DNA from: Paulinella micropora
Lineage: Eukaryota > Cercozoa > Imbricatea > Euglyphida
Length of the DNA stretch: 64,000 nucleotides
Direction of reading: 5' to 3'
Assembly (NCBI GenBank): GCA_009731375.1
Contig: BJOX01000022.1
Location: 673,109-737,108, forward strand
Shown: piece by piece, positions 39,085 through 50,691 of the stretch
Layout of the letters: each line of letters begins with the position of its first letter
How positions within the stretch are numbered: position 1 is the first letter of the stretch
Program-made: the position numbers and the translations under genes
Notes under the pieces: generated by a model
Seen by the model: only the letters and a program-made list of their open reading frames with translations
Databases searched by the model: none
What the model was told of the DNA's origin: nothing

Positions 39085-41605
39085 TTGGACCCCTACCCCA
39101 TCCTGGGCTCCCGTCCAGATACCCTACGCACCGACAAGAAGTTTCAAGAGGAAATCAAGGCTGAGAAGACTACTCGCCTTCACTCCAACCTCTCTCGCAC
39201 TCAGACTATCCAATTTATCTACGATTTATTGACCAGCTATGTGAGCGATGTACGAGATATCCTACGAAAGAACCACAAGGACAAGGCTGCATCGCTGCCC
39301 CAGATCCCCATTTCTCCTCAAGCTAGCCTAGACCTTCTTCGTAACCCCGACTGGACCAACGCTGAAGTCCACGCCCATTACCTGGGACCTACTGGCTCGC
39401 TAGCAGCTGCAGAGAGGCATTGGAATCAAATTGGCAACTTCATTCCTGTCGAAGTTTTTCACAACTACTACCCAGCCGCTGCTTCAGCTGCTGGATTGGC
39501 AGGACCACCATCGGCAGCTGCACTCTCGGGTATACCAACTGGCACTACATCGGCCCCAGCACCAGCACCAACACCGACTGGTTTATCTGGTCCGTTGCCC
39601 ACTGGACGCTCTTCTGCATCAACATCGACTAGCTCATCTAGCTTGTTGCCCGCTGGCAGCTCTTCTACGTCGTCATCATCCGCTGTGCTGACTCCGTTGA
39701 CTCCGATATTGCCTTTGGGTCCAACCCCTACAGGCTCACCGACCCTTCGCCAGACTGTTCCGCCCTTCATGCCCCCGATATCCAACATGCCCTTCTCGTC
39801 CCCGGATTCTTCGTTTCCGCGAACTGGACGCCTCGCTCGAGCTGCGACTCCTGCCCCGCCACGTCCCCTGGTACCACCACTGACCGCTCTATTCGCTGGC
39901 AGGGCGAATGAACCAGTAAACTGCTTGGCCATGACCTCTTACCTCGACACGCTCCTCACGTCCCCGCAACGACCCAATACACCCTTTGTCGAACAACCCT
40001 ACGATGCTAATTTGTTCGCTTCAAGTTCGGTACTTAACCCGACTACTTCACCTATTGCGGCCCTCATTGGTCCACCACAGACACCTGCACGTCAGCCACT
40101 AACTTCCGCGCGAGGAACAGGGCGACCTGCACCAACAGTGTCCAGTTCAGGCGCTAGCACCCTTCCGACCATCCCGGAAATCCCTGCACCTGCAACCATC
40201 CCTCCGGTGACGGAAAGCAAGACCGTTGAAGATGCAGCAACAATCGCAAGAGAAGAAGCAGAACGTAAGGCTACCGAAGGTGCTGAAGAAGTGGCACGAC
40301 AACTTGCTGAGGAAGAAGAACGAGAACGGGAGAAGGAAACGGAGCAAGCACGGGAAGAAGAACGAAAACAGGAACAAAAGGTGGGGGAGGTCACCGAAGA
40401 CAGCAACGGCAACGACGGCGACGGCGAGACCGGCAGCTTGCCAGACCAAGGCGCCAACCCCGTTGTACAATCACAACCCAGTGCTCCCCGTTCGGGAGGT
40501 TCCTCTGGTGATGCAACTTCATCCCAATCTTCGCCGCCCCGCCGTACCACTCGCTCTAGTACCTCAGGCGCCACGTCGGGCTACCACATGTACATGCTAT
40601 CACGCCCTTACGGATCTGCCTGCACGCCGCACCATGTTCGCGTTGTCGATCCCGACCGTGATACCGACGCCGGACCAAGCTACCTTCGCACGCGAATTTG
40701 CGATCAACTACCATATCTCCAACACGCCGATCCAGCTGGCCATCATGCGCGCCATCAACAATGTTCGATCATGGGGAGATAAGGCTACGGTTGCCCTTAT
40801 GGAAGCCTGTTGGGCTCGCTTCGTCCGCGTCACCGATTCTATTCAACAGGTATGGTGTTCACTGTCTCTCATCTGGTTGCAATTTACCCGCGACCTTATC
40901 CACGGCCGTTTGGATACACATGATACACGCAAGACAGCTTTCCAAGCCCTCAACCTACGACGCTTCAGAAAGGAACAACTCCTTGCGTACGTCAACCGAT
41001 GCATCACGCACTACGAGGCAGCACGCCTTACCTGCGTAAGCATCAGCGACGGAAACCAAATTGAAGACTTGGGCCGCATGTTGACCCCTACGGAACGCGA
41101 CAAGTGGAACCAACAAGCAGATGAAGTCTTGCTCTCCTACGAAGCGCGCAACTTGACCGACCTCCTCCCTTGGGCCAGGACCCTTGACCCCAACATCATG
41201 CCAGAATATCTCCTGGGAATGGAGATCCCGGTCCACGCGGGCACCGAAGAGCCATCTACGCGCAAGCGGGATTACAATCGCCAGGGCCAATCTTCCACCC
41301 GTACTGATCGTCGGAGACCTCAACTGCCTCGACCAGCAAAAGCGGCCACGGAAAACGCCAACCCCAATCGCCCTCCTCGGCAGAAGCGTAAGGCAGACGC
41401 CATGACTATGACCCAGACCGCTCCGCCACAGAAGTCGACTCACCCAGACAAGCGTTTGAAGACGACCCACCCGGATAAGGAGGAACACCCGAACAAGAAG
41501 AAGCCGGCACCGCGTCAGCATCTCACGGCTGTGGTGATCCCTTCGAAAACGTCTATGTCTATGACTAAGACTGACCCACAGACCGTCAAACCAGACCAAA
41601 CGTAA
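39085..41605 (+). pseudogene. Outer element gag-like region, frameshifted
   Basis: 39085 to about 40600 in one frame: MDPYPILGSRPDTLRTDKKF.., helical N-terminal part, then a long Ala/Ser/Thr/Pro-rich linker and an acidic coiled stretch (about 40210-40400, EEAERKATEGAEEVARQ). Homologous-looking continuity then moves to the next frame to 41605: PDQATFAREFAINYHI, SWGDKATVALMEACWARF, a charged capsid-like helical part and a Lys/Pro-rich end. Gag identity is inferred from position, composition and the zinc-finger that follows. Confidence 0.5.
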
Positions 41606-42322
41606 ACCGTTTACGGGCACACCCTGCGCCTACTGCAAAGAGCATAACAGCTTTTTGAAGAAGGACCAACTACCCCGACATTCGTTTGAGGAATGCAAGC
41701 TCCGTCAACAACGCTGCCAAGACGAGAAGAAACACGTGATTGGAAGCCACCAGCGGCCTCTGCTCGTAACACTCCGCGCACTTTCCACATGACTACCCGG
41801 TCCCGCTCGGCATCTCCTTTGGTGCCAACGCCTCCGCCCCTACGGATCGCGACAATCCCGACAGTAGTTACTGGATGTGTTTGGGTCGCAAAACACCCCC
41901 TTAACCGCCCAACTATCGGTAAGACTTCATGCACCTTGGACTCCGCCTGTAATTGCAAAGGCGTCGCCCGCCTTTCATGGGTTATGCAGCACGGGTTCAC
42001 TGTCCGCAAACTGCCCCAGGTAGAAGCGCGCTCATCCGTCGGCATCGACGCAATGCTCACCGATGGCATGGAACTCTTTGTCTCCGCCAATCCTACGTCG
42101 CCGCTCCACGCGATCACCATCTACGTGTCAACCCACCTGCCTGACCGCGTGGTTCTGCTCTTCGCCAACGAGGTGGCCGCACAGATCAACTTGTCCATCG
42201 ACGAAGCACAGAGGATCAAAGCAACGGACTACATCCCTCTCAAGCCCAAGGCTAGACAAATCGTTTACGAGACGGAGTTCCACCTCTTCGACACGCCGCT
42301 TCAAGTGGCGAACGTCAGCTAG
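41604..42322 (+). pseudogene. Outer element zinc finger and protease-like domain
   Basis: 41604 to about 41720 reads KPFTGTPCAYCKEHNSF then PRHSFEECKL, a C-x2-C-...-H-x4-C arrangement. In another frame, 41810-42322 includes KTSCTLDSACNCKGVARLSW, which could be the active-site turn of a retropepsin (D-S-A in place of D-S-G), followed by VEARSSVGIDAML and a beta-rich sequence. Ends with TAG. Protease assignment is tentative. Confidence 0.4.
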
Positions 42323-43922
42323 CCACCGTTAGCTACGACTTTCGTCCGGAGACTTTAGCCGAAGCGACTTCATACCCAACTTCCAAGATCAAACAAATCT
42401 TTGGGAACCGTGCCAGTACACAACCGGCAGGCTCTTATGATCTTCTTTCCACGTCCCAGGCTCACCTCTATGGACGTACAGTAAATCTCTTAATGTCCGA
42501 AAGAAAAAGACAAGGAGATAGAGGTGAGAAGAAACCAGCGGAGACCGACGAAGAAGAAGAAGAAGAACTGGAAGAGGTAGAAGAAGAAGATCCGGTCGAC
42601 AAGAACGATTCTACCTACGCCCCCACCGACGAGGATGAAGATGAAATTCAATACCACGACAACCCTTCAGTCAAAATGCCAAACTCCGCCATCTCCAAGA
42701 GAACTCGCCATCAGGAAAACAAACGCACCTTTTGAAGAAACAGAAAACGCAAACGTCCCCGGACACGACTCCGACACGACTTCACCGGCGCTGTCCCACT
42801 CAAGTCCTGATTTTGACGAGGTTACCCAACAAGAAAGGGACAACGATCGCCTCGCGTGGACAGCTCTCCAACACGCTCGACGAACATCTGATTCGAAAAG
42901 CAGTCCGGCAGCACGACCCCTCGTTTTTGAGTCCTCGCAGGCAGCCTCGTCGTCGGCATCATCATCGTCATCGCCGGTGATGCCATCGTTCTCTCCATCA
43001 CAAGCAGCATCGTCACCGTCACAGGCGTCATCATCGTCATTGCCACTGACATTGCCAGCAGATCCGGCGCCCCCACCGGCCATCCTACCGTCCGCAGCGG
43101 CCTTTGGTCCATCAGCATCGGCCCCGGCGCAACCATTGCCGAAGCAGCTTCAAGATGCGTTGGCAGACCCTCCATCATCCCCGGTTTTGCCGGTACCTCT
43201 GATGTCTGGTCGCCCACGCACAACACGAAGTAATTCGGGTAAACAGGCACGATCCCCGTATACCCTATCTTCCTCGTCACCTTTGCCATCCAAGACAGGG
43301 ACTCCACCCCGTGTGCTACACAACGAACTACTCGCCGACTCCAAGGACTGAGCAAAGAAGCCGAACAGGCACTACAGAGCACGTCTAGTAGTTCATCGTC
43401 TTCTTCCCGCAGCTCATCGTCTTTGTCTGGCAGCTCGGCGGTGTCGCCCCCGTCTCCTGCGTCCCAACCACCAGTAGCGAAATCACCAGCGGCTACAATG
43501 TTACTCGCTTTGCCCGCTGGGTCACTTCATTACCCGGACTTGCACCTGGGTAGATCGTAAAGCTATTGGACACCCGCGTGACCTATCAAACAGAAGCGCG
43601 TCAACTCCATTACCGCCTACACCGAGTTCTCCCAAACGTGAACAATTCGTAGAAATTGACACATGGCCACCTGCCGAGTGCAATGATTTCGAAGGATTCA
43701 CTACACGCCCAGGGGAGCGAATGCGCAAGGAAGCGATAATGCAAGGATCCCCCGGCACCGATGCGACACTCTACATATCGCGGGAGATCTACGCCACTTA
43801 CTTCCCAACGCTGGCGATGGTAATGTTTCCGGGCACCCACCCCAGATGCAGACAACTGGGTTACTGGATTCTGCCAGGGCCTATGGCCGGACAATACACA
43901 TGCACAGAACGACATTCCGCGC
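42323..43922 (+). pseudogene. Outer element: acidic and Ser/Pro-rich linker ORFs
   Basis: 42493-42735 is Glu-rich (EEEEEELEEVEEEDPVD). 42732-43351 in a neighbouring frame is Ser/Ala/Pro-rich. From about 43560 to 43920 a frame reads FVEIDTWPPAECNDFEGF, YISREIYATYFPTLAMVMFP, which probably belongs to the protein starting in the next entry after a frameshift. No known domain. Confidence 0.35.
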
Positions 43923-45491
43923 GTGGAACGTCACATGACTCAATCGCGAGAGACCGTCGATGGCAGCTATGACATCTTGGCCTCCGAGGACCCACCTAGG
44001 TTCAAATCAGCCGAGGACAACCCTGTTCCATCGGAAGACTTCAACTCTTTCGCTGACGTCCCACACCTCACTCTGACCTTCACTCCAAGGACGGCTACCC
44101 CTGGCATTGGCCAACCACGTACGCGCGAAAGCAAGACCTACCTACACATGGAACCAAGACATTGGTACGCGAGGACCCGTTGGTCCACCCCGAATCTTGC
44201 TCAGTTCGATGTGGCCCTTGGCCACTTCTCTCGCACCTACCCCACGTTATTGCTGCAGTACTATTGGCCCCCGCGCAACTCTGCACATGACATGGACCCC
44301 CAGACCTTTGAAAACTACACACATGGCCTTGCCATCGTTGCGAACGAAGTTCTACCTATTGGGGTTATCAATACCGAAGCAATTTGTTTGTTCCGTGCTG
44401 GCGACAAAACAGCGCCAAAGATGACCTGTCGTGGCCCAGGCCCGCTCACGCCCTCCGCGCTGAGAGACATCCTCAACATCGAAGAGGGCGCCACCATGAT
44501 GTCACGCCTCCATCAGCGCAACGCTACAGCTGTTATCTTCCATTTCTGCCCGCAGAATGGAAGAAGCACCGCTCAGCTTGTTGCCTCCTCTTTAGTTGGC
44601 CCCAATATTGAACCCACAGGCAATTTTGGTTACTTTCGACAGGAAATGGCTTACTGTCCCGTTGGACGCCCATGGGGATATAGATTTTCATACTTCGGCT
44701 TACTGGTGGGAGCAAACCCCAACGCGTCCCCTCTGGCGGCCATCCTCGAAGGCCAACTTGTATTTCCATGGTGCAGCATGGAGGATCCTACTCCCCAACA
44801 CATACACTTCGAACCACAAATCGAAGACGAAGAAAGGTACATACGCCGCGTTTTCCGACTCCCGACGCGCGAACGTTGCTTCGCCCTACAACATTACTTC
44901 CATCGTCTCCCGTGTAATGATCCGATCTGGCTCAAGATCCTCCCTGAAGACCATTATTATGACGAAGGGAGCGAATCATTATGGACGGGAATCAGTATGG
45001 TCAGAGAACGATCCTATGAATGCGTCGTGGACCTACCACGTAGTTTCTTCGACTCTTGTAGCATCACCGCCTACTACACCGACGAAGGAGACGCAACATT
45101 TCTGCAACAGTTTTTCATGGGCAGCAATTATATGGGACACACAAATGTCATAGACAGGACTGTGGGAACGAATGAAGTGACCGACTCCGAACTTCACGAG
45201 TACCTTCGAAATGCTCCCAACTGGAAGGCAGCACCCGGTGCCACAGGCGTCAAAGATTCCTTTGCAGGCACATTCCAGTGGATACGCTACGACCATGTCC
45301 CATGGCACTTGGCACAGTATTTCTTTATGATCGTTGGAAGCGAAACCGGACTCCAATTCAGCCAGGAGATCCACGTGGTCCAACACCCCCATGACACTGT
45401 CCCATGCTCGACGGACATCATCAATCCGTACTCCCCTCCGTGGCTACCACTACGGAGTCCCGGTTATTCGCAGGTCCCAGACAACAAATGA
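43923..45491 (+). CDS. Outer element: uncharacterised 522-residue ORF
   Basis: The longest intact non-repeat frame in the element. No RT (no Y-x-D-D), integrase or other motif seen. It has many aromatics and repeated R/Y/F-rich segments: GYRFSYFGLLVGANPNA, HIHFEPQIEDEERYIRRVFR, CFALQHYFHRLPCNDPIW, IRYDHVPWHLAQYFFMIVG. Globular by composition. The upstream frame at 43560 seems to be its N-terminal part. It could be a captured host gene or a diverged structural protein; unknown. Confidence 0.5.
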   Translation: MERHMTQSRETVDGSYDILASEDPPRFKSAEDNPVPSEDFNSFADVPHLTLTFTPRTATPGIGQPRTRESKTYLHMEPRHWYARTRWSTPNLAQFDVALGHFSRTYPTLLLQYYWPPRNSAHDMDPQTFENYTHGLAIVANEVLPIGVINTEAICLFRAGDKTAPKMTCRGPGPLTPSALRDILNIEEGATMMSRLHQRNATAVIFHFCPQNGRSTAQLVASSLVGPNIEPTGNFGYFRQEMAYCPVGRPWGYRFSYFGLLVGANPNASPLAAILEGQLVFPWCSMEDPTPQHIHFEPQIEDEERYIRRVFRLPTRERCFALQHYFHRLPCNDPIWLKILPEDHYYDEGSESLWTGISMVRERSYECVVDLPRSFFDSCSITAYYTDEGDATFLQQFFMGSNYMGHTNVIDRTVGTNEVTDSELHEYLRNAPNWKAAPGATGVKDSFAGTFQWIRYDHVPWHLAQYFFMIVGSETGLQFSQEIHVVQHPHDTVPCSTDIINPYSPPWLPLRSPGYSQVPDNK

Positions 45492-46330
45492 ACATCGACA
45501 CTTTCACGAGTGGACGATCTCCAATCACCCCCCACCCGCTTACCGCGGAGATGACCATACCCGGTATGGACGTTGGTCAAATCTCAAAGCAAGCCGAATG
45601 GAATTGGTCCTCCACTATTTTTACACGGAAATGAAAATGAGCACTCAAGATCTCGGGTACGAAGTTTTACTGACGAACGCACCAGGAGGAAACTGTGCAA
45701 CGCTCTCCCCTGAAGAAACAAGAGTCAACTATCGTATCGGTTTTCCTCACGCTGCGCTCATCCATCCAGGTTTTGATATCCAGCCGCGCTTACCAACTGA
45801 TCGATTACGCGGCTCGTGGCCAGAACCAACCCAGCTCGACGACTCTCCAGAGATCTGACAGCAAATCTGGTTCTTCATCGAGTTCTAGCTCGTCATCCAG
45901 CTCGTCATCGAGCTCATCAAGCAGCTCAATCTCATTTTCGTCAGTACCGGCCCCAGCTCAGCCCCCAGCGGCCCAAGCTTCGCCACCACCGACCCAAGCT
46001 CAGCTACCGGTGGCACCACTTCAGGCACCACCGGCCCTGGCTCAGCAATCATCGGCCCCAGCTCAGCAATCATCGGCCCCAGCTCAGCCACCATCGGCCA
46101 CTGGTTCCGACTCATCGACCGCGCCGTTGTCATAAACAACTCGTGCATTCCCTGTCAAACCACAGTCCTCCTCTGGCTGCAAGCCAAGTGAGAACAAGAA
46201 GCAGGATGACAACGATTCGAAAGGAGGTGGACAAAGCCCCTCATCATCATCATCGAGCAGTTCATCGTCTGGCAGCTCGTCATCGAAGCCGGCGACGACT
46301 TCGACAGCTGCAGCCTCTCCTCCTCACTCG
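45492..46330 (+). pseudogene. Outer element: continuation and Ser/Pro/Gln-rich linker
   Basis: 45334-45858 in a second frame reads RYGRWSNLKASRMELVLHYF, TDRLRGSWPEPTQLDDSPEI. It may follow the 522-residue ORF after a frameshift. 45860-46135 is polySer then a PAQP repeat (AQQSSAPAQQSSAPAQ), and 46140-46330 is Ser-rich. No function inferred. Confidence 0.35.
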
Positions 46331-47240
46331 ATGACACGACGGTCACAACAACCTCAGAACAAGGATGATGAAATCGAACCACATGGAATCCGATCTGACC
46401 CCTTTTCGATTTTTCCAGGCATTTTCCGACTTCGTGATGTAAATCCGACCCTTCGTACAGACATCCGTTTTGCCCTTCTACAAAGGATCAACCTTTGGCA
46501 CCACCAAGGTTTTATCACATCGTACGCTCACGGCAACAGCAACGCCGCCACGGCAACGATCCATGGTAACACTTACCCTAAAGCCAAAATCGGAATCTGG
46601 AAGAAGGTGAGCCTTTTAGTAAACGAAGGTCAGCGAACAGGCAATGATATCCCACAGCCACAACCTGATTTCGAAAATTGCGCCCGTGAGCACAACTTTC
46701 CAGACGGAGTCTTTGCTTTCCAAGCGTCGACCCGACGTGGACAACATGCCCACTGGTGTGAATGCAATGGCCCAACGTGCGATTCCAGAAACCGTACATC
46801 ACCACCATCCCGACCACGTCCCTTTAACGTGTCAGCGATAAATCCAGCACATGGCTACCGTCTACGCCAAGCGATCGTTGATGAACTTAACTACTTCGCC
46901 AACTGTGCTAAGATCATCCCTTTCTCCATGGACAGATTCAACAGTTCAGCTGCTATCAACGGTGTCCTCCCCCTCAAGGAGAAACGACGCGTATGGAAGA
47001 TTTTTGCTGACCTCCTTGCACCTCTGGGACGAGATAGTATGAGCTTTGCATACTGTTCAGAGTCACCCATGCCTCACCTTGGTAACCAGGAACTCTTTTA
47101 CGACCTTCCAACAGGCGTCTTTGCCTACTCAGTTCACCACTGCAAAGGCCCCCACCCTGTATGGTGCCTATGCGGAGGCCCCGCCGAATGCCCGTCACGC
47201 GGCATGGCGCCTCCATCACGAAGTCAGCCTGCCTCTCCCG
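46331..47240 (+). CDS. Outer element: ORF with a duplicated Cys domain
   Basis: In one frame (open to 47647, but its later part looks out of frame). Two related domains of about 130 residues: the first ends GVFAFQASTRRGQHAHWCEC then NGPTCDSR, the second GVFAYSVHHCKGPHPVWCLC then GGPAECPSR. Shared core G-V-F-A-(F/Y)-x6-G-x-H-x2-W-C-x-C-x-G-P-x3-C-x-S-R. A metal site is plausible. No known family recognised. Confidence 0.5.
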
Positions 47241-47879
47241 ATCATCGAGCTGTACCTCCAAGGCGACGACTTCTCGACCATAAACACCCGAGTCACCCGC
47301 GACAGGTGTTTGGTTCCAAACCTGCTCCTGTGGAAATCGCGGCACCCGAACCTCAGTCTAGGCAAGGCCGGCGACACCGTCGTCGCCATAGACGCAAAGG
47401 CAGGGACCAAAACCTCCAGCCCCGGCATCCTACTGCACGTCCAGCCCCATGGTCGGACGTCCCCGAGACCCATCAAAATGCCACACGCCTGGCTCACCCA
47501 GTGGTCGTCCCGCGAAGTTGCCGCCAAACCCAACACGTTCGCTCGGCCTGGCACCGACTCGACTCAGTCTCTGAACAATATGCAAAGCCGCGCCGGACAA
47601 CCAAGTCTGGAGCGCTCTCCAGACTCTACTCAACCGAGGCCGCCTGACTCTTTGGGGCTTTCGTCCGGCAACCAATTGCCCATCTCGCACGTGGATTCCC
47701 CAAAGGAAGACCCCGCGCAAACAGATTCTAGGTTTCCTACAGAGGCAGTCAACCCGGACTTCACCAGACCTCAATAAGACCAGCTCTGGGACCTCATTCG
47801 CAATTACGAACACACTGTTCTTTCTCTTCGGTCAACACCGAACGCCAAACCGGTTACGGCCCCATGCCCGCGCTGGACT
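47220..47879 (+). pseudogene. Outer element: unassigned frame after the Cys-domain ORF
   Basis: In a second frame about 47200-47777 reads LPIIELYLQGDDFSTINT, CLVPNLLLWKSRHPNL, GDTVVAIDAKAGTKTSSPG, KMPHAWLTQWSSR. YLQGDDFS is not the Y-x-D-D box of RT in any convincing context. No family recognised. Confidence 0.3.
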
Positions 47880-47927
47880 CCGGCAGAACGCGAGCATCTC
47901 TCCAATTGGACTACGGACAACATCAAC

Positions 47928-48815
47928 GTGGGCACATGGTACTACACCTCCGCGCAACGTATATGGACTATTCGCAGTCACCCAAATGGAGAACATGGGG
48001 ATATCGAGAAGGATGCTAATCCGAATACACGGATCTGCTACCTTCACCCTACAACCCCAGTCCCTCTGGTCCCTAACCAACTTTCGAACCAAGTTTGTGA
48101 CACATCCGGCCCTCATGGATCGACGTCCGCGCCTCGCCCGGAAAATCACGAAGTAACGCTGCCCGGCATGGCCAACAATGCCTGCCGTGTACCCCCTTTT
48201 GCAACTTTGAAAGAATCCAGCCCCGAGGCCACACCGCCCCCTGCCCCAACCAAGTGTGCGCTCCGTTGTGACGTCTACCTACGGACAGATGTCAACCACA
48301 GAGGCGTCACTGGCACGCTACACGCTGGCACTGACCATCGCGCTCCGGTCATCCTAACCTTCTTTCATAAGTTCAGGAACACGGAAACCCACTGGACGAC
48401 CTACACGCAAGAAGCCTATGGCGTCATGTATGGAGTTCAACAGTGCCGCTACTTCCGCAACGCTAACCACTGGGAACTTACCATCGCCGCCAACCCCAAA
48501 CCACTCATGTGGTCATGGCAAACTCGCTACCCTTTGGTCGTCGGATGGATTCCGAAATATCTAAAGACACTGGGACCCAAAATCGAATACTCCCCTGGTA
48601 AACAAACACCACTCCAGGATTATTTGCCTCGTGCTCCCCGCATGAACTCAGCTGTCCCGACCCAAGTCGATGAAGCCGCAGCTACCATAGCGCTCCTTGC
48701 AACCATGCCAGTGCCCAGAGCAGACTCTACCTGTGGCTTGCTACCGAGGACACAAATGCTGCTTTGGAGACGAAGCTCACATCTCTCCCATGCCACATCA
48801 TCCGCGCGAGCCTAA
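47928..48815 (+). pseudogene. Outer element: Ty3/gypsy-like RNase H remnant
   Basis: Domain at about 48250-48650. VPPFATLKES resembles the RT-RNase H connection. LRTDVNHRGVTGTL matches 'DAS-x2-GvGavL'. HWTTYTQEAYGVMYGVQQCRY matches 'nYst-x-EkEalAiv'. TIAANPKPLMW matches 'v-x-TDHkPLtwl'. IEYSPGKQTPLQDYLPRAP matches 'ieYrpGk-x-N-x-vaDaLSRap'. The third catalytic Asp is Asn. No palm domain precedes it. Family call strong for RNase H, activity unlikely. Confidence 0.65.
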
Positions 48816-49786
48816 GAAAGACAAACGCTCAAGCCCCGTGGGATCTGGCTATCGTCATACCGCCGGCTGACCGTCCTGTGAACGTCGCGCGGGCCATGTT
48901 CTGAGACTCCCTTCGCAAGCCGTTTGCTCTGCTCATTCCGGACGATGCCGTCGACGCTAGCACTATCCCACATCGTACCCTTCCACCGGCAACAGTCGAT
49001 GAGTGTCACCAAATCCAATTCAAAGACAACTTAGTTTGGTTACTCTTTGGCCTCCACATGGAATGGAGCTACAAATACCCTCTTGTCGCTACTTCACGCG
49101 CTCCCCGCACCGCTTAAGCGAGTCAACTTTGACACCGTTTTAAAAGAAGAACAGGAACAGCGATTGGTTTCTCACCACAGTTCCTTAGCGCTACTTAGGT
49201 ATCATCATCATCGGCGAATCCTTCACATGAAGAATAGCTATCCCCCATCACCCTCAAGTGGGTTTTACCCATCGTAATGGCTTCGCCCGCCCCCGCCCAG
49301 CGCTGTTCCCACTTGAACCGTCATCGTCCCTAGAAATATTACGCCATGACCGGCGTACCCATGTAAGTCCTTGATCGCCTCTTATGCCTGCAGGTCAACG
49401 ATTATTCTCACCGAACTTGAACCCCTCAGTGGTTATATCGGCAGGCACACTTGGTGCTTCATTGGTTCATCTTGGCTATGAGGTACCCGGCCACCTAATT
49501 TTCTACGGCTTGACATCGCCTCCCGATATCAACGCTAGCTACTGCGCCTTAATTGTCCCAGTCCCGCTACAAATCATGGATATCCGGCCCCGGCTGATCA
49601 TCATCCGCATCGCGCCAGTATAGACGCATCCTTCTTCTACTCTCCCATGGTTTAAGAGACTCACCCCCCTCTCTTTTTCCTTTTGGCTCGGAACATTTTT
49701 TTTAGTGAGACAACATACTTCGTTCGTTAATCACTCATTCTGTACGCAGCTCAACTAAACCGTTAGGTCCTGGGGGGGGGGGGGGG
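48816..49786. other. Outer element 3' end without recognised gene
   Basis: Short frames only (for example DLAIVIPPADRPVNVARAMF near 48835 and 49047-49277). No integrase zinc site or DDE pattern seen. It ends in poly-G (49772-49786) against a 10-N gap, probably near the polypurine tract and the right LTR start. Confidence 0.5.
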
Positions 49787-49796
49787 NNNNNNNNNN
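49787..49796. other. Assembly gap (10 N) at right LTR start
   Basis: Hides the first bases of the right LTR. Flanked by poly-G. Confidence 1.
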
Positions 49797-50377
49797 AACG
49801 ACCGGCCAAAACCTTTACCGTTGATAAGACACTCTTTTTGACCGGTTCATTAGATTCTCCTCTGCACGCCGTTTCGACTTCACTAACTAGTTTTCGATTT
49901 CGTTCAGAAATGATTTCAAACGATCAGTTCAAAGTTCTTTTTAGCTATTGCAATTTTTCCCATCCGTATTACCTTTTCCCCCGATTTCCCGTGAAATACG
50001 TTTTACGGTAAATTTTGGGACAAGGAAATACACCGAAGAACTTCAACGCAATACTTTTCCGTTCCCAGTCATTTTCGCCTTGAGGCTTCCCAAATCAATT
50101 TGGGGAATTTTCAAGTCCAACAACCTGACAACTATCCGTTTATGACTGTTTACTTGAAGACTCGCGACACTATCCGTTTGAGAACGGGAGACCTCACAAT
50201 CTACGTTCTACATATGACCGTACGTTGCACCCAAGCCTGCCAAGAGTTCGAAATTACGTAAATAAAGGAAGTGACCTCTCTTCTATTTACTGGTATTTCA
50301 CCTGCTTACACTGAGTCAGGACTCAAAGCAGCCATAGTGTTCTTATTAAGAGTTCATTGTATCTGCCTACTTGAAGA
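49797..50377 (+). repeat. Right LTR of outer element, first part
   Basis: Matches the left LTR (28665-28931 and 38359-38660) with small differences (for example CGACCGGCC against CGACGACC). Interrupted at 50378 by copia 2; the last bases are at 57684-57701. Confidence 0.8.
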
Positions 50378-50681
50378 CGTTGTAATGTACTATCAATAAC
50401 CGTTACTCCACTAGTCAATTTACCGGTAATTTGGATAGTCTTAGTCATAGGCAGGTTCATAGGCCGGACAGTTATTAATACCTTTATTACTGACAAGGAC
50501 ACTTTCTAGAATATTCGCGAATCATAGTCTGGAATGCCTAGAATCAAATGAGTATTACCATTCTGTTAAGGTCAACACATTTTGTGTGACCCAAAGTTAT
50601 TAAAAGTCTTTTCTTCGGTTATTCTTTACCCTTAGCGGGGTAGCTTCCCTAAACTCTGCGTTTGAGAGATAGATTCCGTTG
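50378..50681 (+). repeat. 5' LTR of copia 2
   Basis: CGTTGTAATGTACTATC ... GATAGATTCCGTTG. The exact first base (C or the TG three bases later) is uncertain because the sequence before and after gives more than one alignment. Confidence 0.85.
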
Positions 50682-50691
50682 GTTATGAGCC
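50681..50691 (+). promoter_or_regulatory. Primer-binding site of copia 2, overlapping the gag start
   Basis: GGTTATGAGCC is complementary to the initiator tRNA-Met anticodon stem-loop (GGCUCAUAACC). The ATG inside it (50685-50687) opens the gag frame. Confidence 0.65.

Noticed and set aside
38823-39164. Upstream ORF in the outer element as a separate gene
   Set aside because: Overlaps the gag-like start in another frame and shows no domain.
39468-40574. Minus-strand ORFs opposite the gag-like region
   Set aside because: They mirror the Ser/Pro/Thr- and Glu-rich low-complexity coding strand and have no family resemblance.
47250-47275. YLQGDDFS as the Y-x-D-D box of a reverse transcriptase
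   Set aside because: The surrounding sequence lacks the other RT motifs and spacing.
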